Shown here: one piece after another, positions 17,454 to 27,370 of the stretch
Numbering within the stretch: position 1 is the stretch's first letter
Layout: each line of letters begins with the position of its first letter
NCBI RefSeq assembly: GCF_900182925.1
Contig: NZ_LT900024.1
Coordinates: 62,001-126,000 of the forward strand
Source: Psychrobacter sp. LV10R520-6
GTDB taxonomy: Bacteria; Pseudomonadota; Gammaproteobacteria; Pseudomonadales; Moraxellaceae
DNA: 64,000 bases
Reading direction: 5' to 3'
The notes under the pieces: generated by a model
Database searches by the model: none
What the model saw: the letters and a program-made list of their open reading frames with translations, nothing else
Told to the model about the DNA's origin: nothing
Program-made: the position numbers and the translations under genes

Positions 17454-18065
17454 GTGATTACATTATACAAATATACCCATCCAAGTCGGGCAGAAACAGT
17501 CGTTTGGGCCTTGCAAGAGCTCGGTTTAGATTATGAGGTCAAAGAAATAGACGGCAAAAAAGGCGAGCAAAGAAGTCCTGAATTTTTGGCAATCAATCCC
17601 TTTGGTAAAATTCCAGCGATTACTCATAACGGTAAAAATTTCACTGAATCGTTGGCTATTATTGAATATCTCAATGAGCTGCATTCTGATAAACCACTGA
17701 CGCCAAATAGAGAAGATGACGACTTCGCTGAGAAGAATTATAAACTTCGTCAAGTAATTTCATTCGGCTTGATTGAGATCGAAAGCTATTTATGGATACT
17801 CACTAAAATCAAAGTATTAGAAAATTACGAGAACTGGCCTGAAGGGGTTGATTCAAATTGCTTAGCATCCATTCAGAATGCTTTACCGATTGCTTGTGAT
17901 TGGTTGGATGGGCAGGAATATATAGCAGGAGACAGCTTTACGCTAGCAGATATTTATTATCATCATCTTTTTTCTTGGTTGAAAATGTTGGGGATAAAAC
18001 TGCCCGAGCAAGTTAAGACTTATCTTAAAAAATTGTCAGCGCGGGAGAATTTTCCTAGTAAATAG
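17454..18065 (+). CDS. Glutathione S-transferase family protein
   Basis: 203 aa, starting at a GTG with AAGG nine bases upstream; no in-frame ATG fits. The N-terminal thioredoxin-like domain includes PSRAETVVWALQELGLDYEV, NPFGKIPAI (cis-Pro) and the glutathione-binding TESLAIIEYL. The C-terminal helical domain has YIAGDSFTLADIYYHHLFSW. The substrate is unknown. A shared bidirectional terminator separates it from the convergent lspA. Confidence 0.88.
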   Translation: MITLYKYTHPSRAETVVWALQELGLDYEVKEIDGKKGEQRSPEFLAINPFGKIPAITHNGKNFTESLAIIEYLNELHSDKPLTPNREDDDFAEKNYKLRQVISFGLIEIESYLWILTKIKVLENYENWPEGVDSNCLASIQNALPIACDWLDGQEYIAGDSFTLADIYYHHLFSWLKMLGIKLPEQVKTYLKKLSARENFPSK

Positions 18066-18128
18066 AGTCTTAGGTTCTTGAGTATAAGCCCCAATAATTT
18101 AACTTATAAGAAATGACAGGCAAAAAAT

Positions 18129-18160
18129 AAGGTGGGTTACGTATTCGTTAACCCACCTTT
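18129..18160. terminator. Bidirectional terminator between the GST gene and lspA
   Basis: AAGGTGGGTTA pairs with TAACCCACCTT around a nine-base loop, with A and T tracts on the two sides. Confidence 0.85.
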
Positions 18161-18191
18161 GAAACTATAAAACTATCTAAAGTTATAATTG

Positions 18192-18863
18192 CTAAACTTC
18201 ACGCTTTTTTTCCAAAAATAGCATATCAATGATAATCATTGCTACCCCAATACTAATACCCATATCGGCAATATTAAAGATAGGATAATGCCAGACATCG
18301 GCGTTATGAACATGGATAAAATCGATGACATGACCATGTAATAAGCGATCAATCAAATTGCCGAGCGCACCGCCAAGCACCAATGCCAAACCAGTAGATA
18401 GCAGTTTGGCTCGACGCGGGGCTTTAATCAGATAGATTATTAAAAACAGAGACATTACCAGTGCTAAGCCAGAAAAGAACCATTTTTGCCAACCGCCCGC
18501 ATCCGCCAAAAAGCTAAATGCCGCCCCATAATTGTATGCCAGCGTCCAGTTAAGAAACGGCTCAATGACCGGAACCGGCTCATGGAAAGTTAGATTGGTT
18601 TCAGCCAACCATTTTGTCCATTGATCAATGATAAGGACGACAAGCGCGAGCAAATACCACCTAAAGGCGCGACTGCCATTAGCAATCATCTTTGGTGTCT
18701 TCACCAACCGACTTATGGGTATCATCGAATTGCCTGACGTAACGTGGGCAGCCGTAGGCGCGCTGGGACTGACACTATTAGCATCATCAAGTGGCTCTTG
18801 TCCTTGTGCGTCTGACAGGTCAGACGGGATGGGCCTGTCAGACGAATTAGGTGAATTAGGCAT
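18192..18863 (-). CDS. lspA: Lipoprotein signal peptidase (signal peptidase II)
   Basis: 223 aa from the ATG at 18863, which has GAGG nine bases upstream and overlaps the ileS stop by 8 bp; an ATG at 18881 is also in frame. Four membrane segments and the two catalytic aspartates are clear in [10 protein letters not shown] and FNIADMGIS. The N-box-like NYGAAFSF is also present. The enzyme cleaves diacylglyceryl-modified prolipoproteins, such as the three encoded at 15141-16494. The first 60 residues form a hydrophilic Ser/Pro/Asp-rich cytoplasmic extension absent from most LspA (about 165 aa). Confidence 0.96.
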   Translation of the reverse strand: MPNSPNSSDRPIPSDLSDAQGQEPLDDANSVSPSAPTAAHVTSGNSMIPISRLVKTPKMIANGSRAFRWYLLALVVLIIDQWTKWLAETNLTFHEPVPVIEPFLNWTLAYNYGAAFSFLADAGGWQKWFFSGLALVMSLFLIIYLIKAPRRAKLLSTGLALVLGGALGNLIDRLLHGHVIDFIHVHNADVWHYPIFNIADMGISIGVAMIIIDMLFLEKKREV

Positions 18864-21753
18864 AGTGACGTACCTCGCCATTACCGCTTACGTTAGCCAC
18901 GCAGCGTGCGCATAGCTCAGGATGGGCAGCGTCAACACCGATATCATCACGGATATGCCAGCAGCGAACACATTTAGTACCATCAGCCGCGCTGATTGTC
19001 ACGGTTAAATTTGTCAATTCATCCGTACTGTCTGTATCATTATCTGTTTTGGCTTCAGCAGACGCTTCACTCATTGGCTTCAATGCCGCGGTACTGGTAA
19101 TCAGTACAAAACGCAGCTCTTCACTAAGTTTAGCCAAGCTGTCGTACATTGCGCCATCAGCATATAAAGTCGCATCAGCAGATAAGTTAGCATTTATCAA
19201 TTTATTGCCACGGGCGGTTTCGATATGTTTATTAACCATCTCTTTGGCCTGCATAATACGCTGCCAGTCATCAGAACTAATGGCACTGAGTTCAACCTCA
19301 GGAAACTCATACCACGCTTGGGTAAACACGTAACCATTTGAATTGGCATCCGTACCGTGAAGTACTTCCCATGCTTCCTGAGCGGTGAAAGACAAAATCG
19401 GCGTAATCCAGCGAATCAAGGCTTGCGCGATATGATAAATTGCCGTTTGTGCTGAACGGCGTGGTTTGCCATCCGTTTGGGTTGTGTACTGGCGGTCTTT
19501 AATGATATCTAGATAGAAACCACCTAAGTCTTGTGAGCAAAATGCAGTGATATGCTGGGTAACTTGGTGGAAGTCCATGGCATCATAAGCGCTGATGATG
19601 TCTGCTTGTACGGTTTGCGCTCGCTCAATGATGAATTTATCAAGACTGACTAGCTCATTGATGTTTACGCTATCGGTGGCTGGATTAAAGTCATCGGTAT
19701 TGGCCAATAAAAAGCGCAAAGTATTACGGATACGGCGATACATATCGATAGCGCCTTTAAATGCTGTTTTACCCGCGTTCATCTCATAGCGATAGTCATT
19801 AGAGGCAATCCATAAGCGCAACATATCCGCGCCGGTTTTATTAATCTCTTCTTGCGGAGTGATGATGTTGCCGAGTGATTTACTCATCTTACGGCCATTT
19901 TCATCGACCACAAAACCGTGAGTCAGTACTTGCTTGAATGGGGTACGCTCGTACATGGCCTCAGAAGTTAATAGCGAAGTCTGGAACCAACCGCGATGTT
20001 GGTCTGAGCCCTCTAAATACATATCCGCAGGGTTAGTCAATTCATCACGCTGCTCAAGTACGGTGAAATGAGTCGTTCCTGAATCAAACCAGACGTCTAG
20101 CGTGTCCGTTGCTTTATCATAATCAGCAGCTTCCTCTCCTAAGAAGTCTTCACAGCTGGCATCAAACCACGCTTCGACGCCGCCCTCGCTGATTCTTTGT
20201 GCCGCAGTTTCCATTAGCTCTAAAGTGTTTGGATGTAGCTCGCCGGTTTCTTTATGGATAAAGAAGGCAATTGGCACGCCCCAAGTACGCTGGCGGGAGA
20301 TGCACCAGTCCGGACGACCGTTCAGCATGGACTCAATACGATTTTTCCCCCATGCTGGGGTCCAATTCACGGTTGAGACATCAGCAAGCGCTCGCTCACG
20401 TAATCCTTTGGTTTCCATATTGATAAACCATTGCGGCGTGGCCCGAAAGATAATCGGAGACTTATGACGCCAGCAATGTGGATAGCTGTGCTCAATTTTG
20501 GTATGGCTCAATAAGTGGCCATTCTCCTGCAAAGCCGCAATGATTTTTGGATTGGCTTTATAAATATGCTCACCAGCAAATACCGCTGCAGTACTCAAAT
20601 AAACACCAGTACCGCTGACTGGATTTTCGACTGGTAAATCATATTTTAGACCTACGATATAATCGTCTAGACCATGACCAGGTGCGGTATGTACCAGACC
20701 AGTACCACTATCAGTAGTAACGTGATCACCTAAGATAATTGGTACTTGACGGTCTTCAATTAGCGGATGCTGGGCGCGCAGACCTTCAAGCTCGCAGCCT
20801 GATACCGTGGCTAACACGCCCTGATTAGTAAGCTCAAGCGCGCTTAATGCACTGTCAATCAGGTCAGTGGCTAAGAACAGATTGCCTTTTTCAGTAGCAA
20901 CCACGCTATAGTCATGCTTAGGATGTACCGTGATAGCTTGGTTGGCTGGCAAAGTCCAAGGTGTCGTGGTCCAGATGACCGCAGCAATGCCATCTTTTAG
21001 CTCAGCCTCGTCAATCTCAGCAAAGGCAGTTACTTTTTCAGTATCTAAGACATCAAAGCTAACATAAATGGCGTCGGACACTTTATCTTGGTATTCGACT
21101 TCGGCTTCAGCCAGTGCTGAACTACAATCTAAGCACCAGTTGACTGGCTTCATGCCGCGTGTAACATGACCGTTATCATAAATTTTAGCCAGTGCGCGCA
21201 CAATATTGGCTTCTTGAGCGAAGTTCATGGTCAAATAAGGATTGTCCCAATCCCCGAAGATGCCTAAACGCTTAAAGTCTGCTTTTTGTAACTCTACTTG
21301 GCTACTAGCATACTCACGGCATAGACCACGAAACTCCGTCGCCGAAACTTTTTGTCCGACTTTACCGACTTTTGCTTCGACCTTTTGCTCGATAGGCAGA
21401 CCATGACAGTCCCAACCGGGGACATAAGGCGCATCAAATCCTGATAAGGTTTTTGATTTCACGATAATGTCTTTGAGTACTTTATTGACTGCATGACCTA
21501 AGTGAATCTGCCCGTTAGCGTAGGGAGGGCCATCGTGCAAAATGTATTTAGGAGCGCCATCGCGCGCCTGGCGAATCTTGCCATAGACGTCGTCTGCTTC
21601 CCAAGCATTTAACCAATCTGGCTCACGTTTGGCCAGATTGGCACGCATTGGGAATACGGTATCAGCAAGGTTTAGGGTGTCTTTATAGTCGTGGCTGGGC
21701 TTATCATTGCTTTGTTTAGTCGTGGGCTTATCAGTCATAGATTTGTCAGTCAT
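18856..21753 (-). CDS. ileS: Isoleucyl-tRNA synthetase
   Basis: 965 aa. The class I signature HIGH is seen in [16 protein letters not shown] and the KMSKS loop in [10 protein letters not shown]. The editing (CP1) domain includes [13 protein letters not shown] and [11 protein letters not shown]. The C-terminal zinc finger is CVRCW...CARC. It charges tRNA-Ile and removes misactivated valine. The short N-terminal extension is Lys/Asp-rich; two ATGs (21753 and 21738) are possible starts and neither has a strong ribosome site. It overlaps lspA, the usual ileS-lspA operon; ribF, often upstream, is absent here. Confidence 0.98.
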   Translation of the reverse strand: MTDKSMTDKPTTKQSNDKPSHDYKDTLNLADTVFPMRANLAKREPDWLNAWEADDVYGKIRQARDGAPKYILHDGPPYANGQIHLGHAVNKVLKDIIVKSKTLSGFDAPYVPGWDCHGLPIEQKVEAKVGKVGQKVSATEFRGLCREYASSQVELQKADFKRLGIFGDWDNPYLTMNFAQEANIVRALAKIYDNGHVTRGMKPVNWCLDCSSALAEAEVEYQDKVSDAIYVSFDVLDTEKVTAFAEIDEAELKDGIAAVIWTTTPWTLPANQAITVHPKHDYSVVATEKGNLFLATDLIDSALSALELTNQGVLATVSGCELEGLRAQHPLIEDRQVPIILGDHVTTDSGTGLVHTAPGHGLDDYIVGLKYDLPVENPVSGTGVYLSTAAVFAGEHIYKANPKIIAALQENGHLLSHTKIEHSYPHCWRHKSPIIFRATPQWFINMETKGLRERALADVSTVNWTPAWGKNRIESMLNGRPDWCISRQRTWGVPIAFFIHKETGELHPNTLELMETAAQRISEGGVEAWFDASCEDFLGEEAADYDKATDTLDVWFDSGTTHFTVLEQRDELTNPADMYLEGSDQHRGWFQTSLLTSEAMYERTPFKQVLTHGFVVDENGRKMSKSLGNIITPQEEINKTGADMLRLWIASNDYRYEMNAGKTAFKGAIDMYRRIRNTLRFLLANTDDFNPATDSVNINELVSLDKFIIERAQTVQADIISAYDAMDFHQVTQHITAFCSQDLGGFYLDIIKDRQYTTQTDGKPRRSAQTAIYHIAQALIRWITPILSFTAQEAWEVLHGTDANSNGYVFTQAWYEFPEVELSAISSDDWQRIMQAKEMVNKHIETARGNKLINANLSADATLYADGAMYDSLAKLSEELRFVLITSTAALKPMSEASAEAKTDNDTDSTDELTNLTVTISAADGTKCVRCWHIRDDIGVDAAHPELCARCVANVSGNGEVRHYA

Positions 21754-22718
21754 AAAAAGGTTCTTTATTTGAAGGATGGTGTTTGGTTTATAAATATCGA
21801 TTTAGATAGTAAATTAGTGATAAAGCAAATAGTTATATAAGAAATAGGTCTACAAAATGAGTAGCCAAAATATGCGCTTATGATGTAATTCTATATTTAC
21901 TTATGAAGGCAGCTATTATATGACAAAACGGATAGGGTAAAAAGGGCTGGGCAGCTTGGCCATCGTTTTAATAATTTTAGTTGCAGACTTTAATAATTAA
22001 GTGTACAACTGTACTTAATAACGGTTTGTTTTTGTGCGAACTTATCTGTGCTAGGTTTTCTATCCAATGACAAGTCACACGCTCACTAACTGCGCTATAA
22101 CTAATCATCGGACTATTACTGATAGCCATATTATCACTAAAAAACGGCTTAATATTGGATAAATTACATCTCATCAGTAATCGTATCACCGTTAGTCCAT
22201 AAACCTTTGTTAGTCCGTAAATCGTCGTAAGTCAGCAAGCCAATCAGCAACACTCTCAACAGTATATATCTGAAGTACTTCTAAAACCATCATAGTCAGC
22301 AGACTGATAATCCCATCTGCAACTGCAAAGCCGAATAATATTTTATAGCCAAGCGCTACAGCCAACTATTATGTTGGCATATTAAATTGCTTTATTGTCT
22401 ATAAATTCTAAGCTTTGATTTTAGGCCTTGATTCTAAGATTGATAGTTCTAACGTGGACTATCAAAAATTCCGTCTATCATTAGTGTTGATCACCTAATT
22501 TTATGATGACATACAAAAGCTATGCCACCTGCAGCTGACAGTAACCGCTACGCTTAACAGTTGTCTAGATGACATGAAATACCTTCGTCACATTCAATGT
22601 CGCACAGGGTCACATCAAATAAATATAACGATTAGAAATATAATGATCAAATGGAATCAAAATCTAGCCAATCTTTACTCTAACAAGTCTTACTTTAATA
22701 ATTATGCAAGGAGCAATC
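21754..22718. other. 965-bp region between ileS and ald, no gene seen
   Basis: Divergent intergenic region with no convincing protein or known RNA gene. A 70-codon minus-strand open frame (21977-22189) has no ribosome site or family resemblance. An imperfect palindrome TTAAGTGTACAACTGTACTTAA lies near 21998-22020, and TTAGTCCATAAA/TTAGTCCGTAAA are repeated near 22193-22224. No T-box is expected for ileS in this group and none was seen. The length leaves room for a regulator-controlled ald promoter or a small RNA. Confidence 0.4.
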
Positions 22719-23834
22719 ATGAAAATAGGTATCCCAAGGGAAGTTAAAAACAACGAAAATCGTGTTGGTCTACCACCGAACGGCGTCAGCGCTTTAGCCG
22801 ATAACAGTCATGATGTTTATGTCGAAACCGATGCTGGTATCGGTTCACAGTTCACTGATGAAGATTACAAAAATGCGGGCGCAACGATCGTTGATAGCGC
22901 TGAAAAAGCATGGGATGTCGAGCTGGTCATCAAGGTCAAAGAGCCTCAAGCTGAAGAATATCAATATTTCAGAGAAAATTTAACCCTATTTACTTATCTA
23001 CATTTGGCCGCTGAACCTAAGCTTGCTAAAGCACTGGTAAATAGCAAAGTAACAGGAATCGCTTATGAGACCGTGCAGTTAGCAGATAATTCATTACCGC
23101 TCTTAACCCCAATGAGTGAGATTGCAGGGCGTATGAGCACACAAATTGGGGCACAATTTCTGCAAAGTTTTTATGGCGGTAAAGGGATTTTACTCGGTGG
23201 CGTCCCTGGCGTTAAAAAAGGTAAAGTAACTATTATCGGTGGCGGTATATCTGGTACGGAGGCGGCCAAAATTGCTATCGGTTTAGGCGCAGACGTCATT
23301 ATTTTAGACTTAGATCCCAAACGTCTCAAGCAGCTGTCTGAGCTGTTTGGCAATGATGTACAGACATTGATGTCAACCAAAGTCAATATTGCTAAAAGTG
23401 TTGCAGAAAGTGATTTGGTTATCGGTGCGGTATTGATTCCGGGCGCAGCAGCACCGAAGCTGGTCACTGAAGATATGATTGAATCGATGAATGATGGTGG
23501 CGTTGTCGTTGATATCGCTATTGACCAGGGCGGTTTGTTTGAGACCACTGACCGTATTACTACCCATGATAATCCGACTTATATTAAGCACGGCATCATC
23601 CATTATGCCGTTGCCAACATCCCTGGTGCGGTACCACGTACAGCGACTTTAGCACTATCTAATGTCACCTTGCCCTATGTACTAGCGCTGGCCAAAAAAG
23701 GCTTTAAGCAAGCTTGTATTGACAATCCTGCCTTTGCAAAGGGGGTCAACACGACTCAAGGTCATGTGACTTATAAAGCTGTTGCTGAAGCGTTAGATTA
23801 TGATTATAAGGAACTAAGCTCGTTAATAAGCTAA
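22719..23834 (+). CDS. ald: Alanine dehydrogenase
   Basis: 371 aa from [22 protein letters not shown] lies seven bases before this ATG, so the in-frame ATG at 22704 is rejected. Substrate and cofactor regions are conserved: [14 protein letters not shown], the Rossmann motif [13 protein letters not shown], and [16 protein letters not shown] near the end. It interconverts L-alanine and pyruvate plus ammonia with NAD and is usually used to catabolise alanine. It is monocistronic. In relatives Lrp/AsnC-type regulators control ald; none is adjacent here. Confidence 0.97.
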   Translation: MKIGIPREVKNNENRVGLPPNGVSALADNSHDVYVETDAGIGSQFTDEDYKNAGATIVDSAEKAWDVELVIKVKEPQAEEYQYFRENLTLFTYLHLAAEPKLAKALVNSKVTGIAYETVQLADNSLPLLTPMSEIAGRMSTQIGAQFLQSFYGGKGILLGGVPGVKKGKVTIIGGGISGTEAAKIAIGLGADVIILDLDPKRLKQLSELFGNDVQTLMSTKVNIAKSVAESDLVIGAVLIPGAAAPKLVTEDMIESMNDGGVVVDIAIDQGGLFETTDRITTHDNPTYIKHGIIHYAVANIPGAVPRTATLALSNVTLPYVLALAKKGFKQACIDNPAFAKGVNTTQGHVTYKAVAEALDYDYKELSSLIS

Positions 23835-23889
23835 GCTTTTTAATTGGCTGTGTTTTTAAACCAATAAAAAATGTGAAGAAAACTAATAG

Positions 23890-23961
23890 CCTGCTAATTG
23901 TGCATGATTGTCGATGTCGATGTCGATGTCGATGAAGTGCATATATAGCAGGTTTTTTTAT
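23890..23961 (+). terminator. Terminator of ald with a simple-sequence repeat in its loop
   Basis: CCTGCTA (23890-23896) pairs with TAGCAGG (23947-23953), with partial extra pairing of GTGCA segments, followed by seven T. The intervening loop contains the hexamer array at 23911-23934. Confidence 0.7.
23911..23934 (+). repeat. Tandem hexamer TCGATG x4
   Basis: Four perfect TCGATG units lie in the loop of the ald terminator. Such short repeats change copy number by slippage. Confidence 0.9.
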
Positions 23962-24108
23962 GGTTTTAAGCCATTCGATCTTTATGAGAAGACAGTCACT
24001 AACTAAGACTGATTAACAGGCAGTTAACAATCAATTCCATAGCTTCTTTTATAGAGATTATTGAGGTTTACATAGGTTTTTAGGCAATGCAATCAGGATA
24101 TCGCATGA

Positions 24109-24385
24109 ACTACCCACTACCTAAGAGGTAGGGGTTTCTTGGGTAATACCCATACTTATTTGCGATGTTCTGCAATAGCGGTTAGGCAAGTTTACCGAGC
24201 TATCCCCCTCGCACCGAGGGTTCACATTATTGCTGTTTTCAAGCAATTCGGTGACAGACTAACGATGATGTTATTAGATTGCTCTAAAGGTCTGAAATGC
24301 TGTTCCTTAAGTAGAATTTAGCAACTAAGCGAGATTTTGTCAAGACGCATTCAGCCCACTACCTTAGAGGTAGGAGACTTCTGCG
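24109..24385 (+). ncRNA. Candidate orphan HEARO/omega-RNA-like non-autonomous element
   Basis: A compact structured unit with no protein. Both ends carry the same 20-bp hairpin-bearing sequence, CCCACTACCTWAGAGGTAGG (24113-24132 and 24355-24374, direct orientation), like LE and RE of IS200/IS605-superfamily elements. It begins directly after ATGA (24105-24108), the integration site I recall for HEARO RNAs. Inside are consecutive hairpins: GGGT/ACCC (24141-24151), TTGC/GCAA (24160-24175), ATAGC with GGT paired to ACC with GCTAT (24175-24203), CCCTCG/CGAGGG (24206-24220) and a TCAC...GTGA stem enclosing ATTGCT/AGCAAT (24222-24254). CTGCAATAGCGG at 24170-24181 resembles the conserved CUGCAUAGCGG core of IscB omega RNAs. 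No iscB or isrB follows. The strand and class are inferences. Confidence 0.5.
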
Positions 24386-24425
24386 CTAAAATGTTAAAAA
24401 TATCGCCAGTAAGAGTTATTACTAT

Positions 24426-25064
24426 TTAACCAATTGAACTAAACCAAAGTCGCAATTTAAGCGACCATAACGGTTGAATACCCGTTAGGCCTTGAGTCAT
24501 CTCGCCATCTTTTAAGATCACATATGATGGCGTTACTTGTCCCTGCCAGTCGGCGAAGATGTCACCTTTTTGATCATTGATGGTAGTAAAGTTATAACTA
24601 TGTTCGCTCAGGTAGCTGTGTAGCTCTTGGTCTGTACCCGACTTTATGGCAACAGTCACGACCGGATAATTTTCTTGCGCCGCAAGAGTATTGACCGATG
24701 GAGAAGTCGTGCGACATATTGGACACCAGGTGCCCCAAAAGTATACTAGCGTCGGCTTATCAGCACTCAACGCTGCCAAATCAACCGCCTGCCCTTGATA
24801 GTCCGTAAGTTGCAGTTGCGGATTGGCTGGCATGACAGGTTGCCGCCACCAATTAATCGCGGTATAAACCACCACAAAAACCAAGCCATAAAGTAGCATT
24901 GTTTTTACTATCGACAGTAGCTTCTGTAGTGGGCTCTTCTTAGGTCCTTTTTTATTGTCTTTTTGAGGGTTTGGCGGCTTCTTCAGCTTGACGCTTACCT
25001 TGCTAGTATTAACTTTGGTGTCCTTCTCTTTATTATTAGTTTCATTGTTGGCATCAATAGTCAT
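24426..25064 (-). CDS. Membrane-anchored thioredoxin-fold protein (TlpA/ScsD-like)
   Basis: 212 aa. A basic Lys/Asn-rich N-terminal tail (about 48 residues) is followed by one transmembrane helix (TMLLYGLVFVVVYTAI) and a periplasmic thioredoxin-like domain. The active site is C114-P-I-C117 in FWGTWCPICRTT, with the cis-Pro loop in QVTPSYVILKDG. The CPIC pair resembles ScsD-type disulfide oxidoreductases more than CcmG. It probably reduces or forms disulfides in the periplasm; partners are unknown. A terminator at 25130-25154 separates it from the upstream gene, so it has its own promoter. Confidence 0.85.
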   Translation of the reverse strand: MTIDANNETNNKEKDTKVNTSKVSVKLKKPPNPQKDNKKGPKKSPLQKLLSIVKTMLLYGLVFVVVYTAINWWRQPVMPANPQLQLTDYQGQAVDLAALSADKPTLVYFWGTWCPICRTTSPSVNTLAAQENYPVVTVAIKSGTDQELHSYLSEHSYNFTTINDQKGDIFADWQGQVTPSYVILKDGEMTQGLTGIQPLWSLKLRLWFSSIG

Positions 25065-25129
25065 GACAGCTGCTTTTTAGGTTTTGAGGTTTAGACTGTT
25101 TGTTTTATGAGCTTAAATTGCATAAAAAT

Positions 25130-25156
25130 AAACGGCTGAATAATCAGCCGTTTTAT
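25130..25156. terminator. Terminator after the GNAT-nitrilase gene
   Basis: AAACGGCTGA pairs with TCAGCCGTTT around ATAA, with A and T tracts on either side; it ends the leftward transcript from 26856. Confidence 0.88.
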
Positions 25157-25218
25157 TAAATCTTTAATTAAATCGTTTTTTTTAAGAATTCGATTTGTAA
25201 AACCTAAGATTTTAACAC

Positions 25219-26856
25219 TTAAGGTTTTTGAGCCCGACCTTGCAGCGGTTCACCCTGTAGCACGCTACCTGAGTTTTCACGGCGTTCTTCATCGCTCAGC
25301 TTACTTGCTGAGACCCGAGATTTCTTCTTCCATCTAAGGCTAAATAAGTCATCACGGCGATCAAGCAGGTTATGTACCGAGCCTTCGTTACGCACATGGG
25401 TGAGTTTATCAAGGTTAACATCGGAGAAAAATATCATTTCAGTATTAGCTGTAGTTTCGGCCATGATGGCGTCATGTGGGAAGGCAAAGTCCGATGGCGA
25501 GAAGACAGATGATTGCGCGTACTGAATATCAAGACTTTCGACTTGCGGTAAGTTACCGACTGAGCCGCAAATCATCACATAACATTCGTTTTCGATGGCG
25601 CGCGCTTGGGCGCAAAGGCGCACGCGCAGATAGCCGTTTTTGGTATCTGTCCAAAACGGTACAAACAAGATATCCATGTCTTCTAGGGCTAGCAAACGAG
25701 CTAACTCTGGGAACTCAACATCATAGCAAACTAGAATGCCAACACGACCAGCATCGGTGTCGAATACTTGTACTTTATCTCCGCCTTCAATGACCCACGC
25801 GCTACGCTCATGAGGGGTGATGTGAATCTTACGCTGTTCCTCAACAGTACCATCGCGGCGACATAAATAGCTGACATTGTATAAAACGTCATCTTCATCT
25901 AATAGCGGCATAGAGCCCACGATAACATTGACGTTATAAGTAACCGCTAAATGCGAGACTTCGTTTTTGAACCATTCGGTATAACCGGCTAAAAAGCGAA
26001 TCGCAATGTTTTGATCGGTCGACTCACACAGTCCCATCAAGGGGGCATTAAAGAACTCTGGTAAGCAGGCAAAATCAGAATTGTAATCGGCCATCACATC
26101 AACGAAAAACTCAACTTGCTGCAGGAGCTCCTCAGGGGATTCGACCTCACGCATTTGCCACTGGATACCACCAATTCGCACCTCAGACTTACGAGTGCTA
26201 GGTTTATAATCTTTCGGCTCGTAGTAAATATTTGACCATTCCAGTAAGGTTGCAAAGCCTTTCGACTGGGTGTCATCGGGTAAGTAAGCGGTCAAAATAC
26301 GCTTAACAATAAAACCATTGGACAGTTGAAATGACAACGCTGAGTCGTGAATTTCACGCGATTCAACGGCATCAATGTATTCACCTGGCGTTAAGTCTTT
26401 GTGATTATAATAATTGGGGATTCGGCCACCGGCAAGAATAGCGCGGAAGTTTAACTGTCGGCATAGCTCTTTACGAGCATCATACAGCCGACGTCCAAGA
26501 CGATAGCCACGATACTCTGGATCAATTAGCGCATCTAAGCCATAAATCGCATCACCTTTTGGATTGTCTCTGATAATGTCTTTCTGGCCAATTAAATCCT
26601 CATAGGTATGCGGGTTAGAAAACTTAGCATAATCGACGCGCATTGACAGCACAATACCAATTAGTTGGTCATGGTCAAACATGGCAATCTGCCCTTCTGG
26701 AAAGGCATCAATCAAGGTATTGATGGTGGTTCTTGACCACGATCCGCCTAAGTTAGCATAAACGCGGTCCATCAAGGCCTTTAATTGGGGGTAGTCCTTT
26801 TTCTTAATTTCAGCAATCGTTAAATGAAAGTCATCGATTTTTTCTATTTTACTCAT
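25219..26856 (-). CDS. Fusion of GNAT acetyltransferase and carbon-nitrogen hydrolase domains
   Basis: 545 aa. Residues 10-220 form a GNAT domain with the acetyl-CoA loop in YRGYRLGRRLYDARKEL. Residues 225-510 are a nitrilase-superfamily domain with the catalytic triad Glu (ACLPEFFNAP), Lys (RKIHITPHE) and Cys (ILVCYDVEFPE). This two-domain protein is widespread in bacteria; the substrate is not firmly known, but the pair implies hydrolysis of an amide and acetyl transfer to a related amine. It is cytoplasmic. No partner genes are adjacent. Confidence 0.92.
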   Translation of the reverse strand: MSKIEKIDDFHLTIAEIKKKDYPQLKALMDRVYANLGGSWSRTTINTLIDAFPEGQIAMFDHDQLIGIVLSMRVDYAKFSNPHTYEDLIGQKDIIRDNPKGDAIYGLDALIDPEYRGYRLGRRLYDARKELCRQLNFRAILAGGRIPNYYNHKDLTPGEYIDAVESREIHDSALSFQLSNGFIVKRILTAYLPDDTQSKGFATLLEWSNIYYEPKDYKPSTRKSEVRIGGIQWQMREVESPEELLQQVEFFVDVMADYNSDFACLPEFFNAPLMGLCESTDQNIAIRFLAGYTEWFKNEVSHLAVTYNVNVIVGSMPLLDEDDVLYNVSYLCRRDGTVEEQRKIHITPHERSAWVIEGGDKVQVFDTDAGRVGILVCYDVEFPELARLLALEDMDILFVPFWTDTKNGYLRVRLCAQARAIENECYVMICGSVGNLPQVESLDIQYAQSSVFSPSDFAFPHDAIMAETTANTEMIFFSDVNLDKLTHVRNEGSVHNLLDRRDDLFSLRWKKKSRVSASKLSDEERRENSGSVLQGEPLQGRAQKP

Positions 26857-27370
26857 AGTATTCCTACTTTGTGTTTTTCGTGATGTATAGCATTGAATCT
26901 TAAAGTTTGTGCTGATTTTATGGCGTTTTATTTCTACGGATTTCTACGGAATTAAGGACGACACATCTTTTTGTAACAATATTCATAAAAATTCACCAAT
27001 AATGACACATAATCGTTACAATAATTTATAAGCACAGTATCGGATTTTGAGGAGCATTTTGTTTGAATTTTTTAGCTGGTTACTAGGTATTTTAACCAGT
27101 TGCCATTAGCTAACTATTAACTGGTTACATTAAAACTGGCTTTTATATTGCTCAAATATCCAAGTGTTGCCCGACTTTTTAGCGCTTCTTATTGCGTCCG
27201 CTATGATAACAAGCTAGAAGGGCGATAACAGTTGAACGTGGTAAATATTTGCTACGCTTTTGTGAATTAATTTTTTTCGTTCCTGTTGTTTTTATTGTGG
27301 TTGTCACTTTTTGCGTTTGCTCAGTTTTATTTATTACCTACTTATCGCCGCTGCTTTTTAGGATTACTTA
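26857..27370. other. Intergenic region before the BLUF gene, with a short direct repeat
   Basis: About 510 bp. The decamer ATTTCTACGG occurs twice in tandem near 26930-26950. The rest is AT-rich and should contain the promoters of both divergent neighbours. No RNA or protein gene recognised. Confidence 0.45.

Noticed and set aside
21977..22189. 70-codon minus-strand frame upstream of ald
   Set aside because: No ribosome site or recognisable motif; probably chance.
23905..23940. Possible CRISPR-like or other array from the TCGATG repeats
   Set aside because: Units are only six bases, directly adjacent and without spacers; it is a simple tandem repeat. No CRISPR array was seen anywhere in the window.
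24139..24321. 60-codon open frame inside the HEARO-like element
   Set aside because: It runs through the predicted hairpins, has no ribosome site and no family resemblance; RNA structure explains the sequence better. The minus strand was also read for tnpB-like remnants and is broken by stops.
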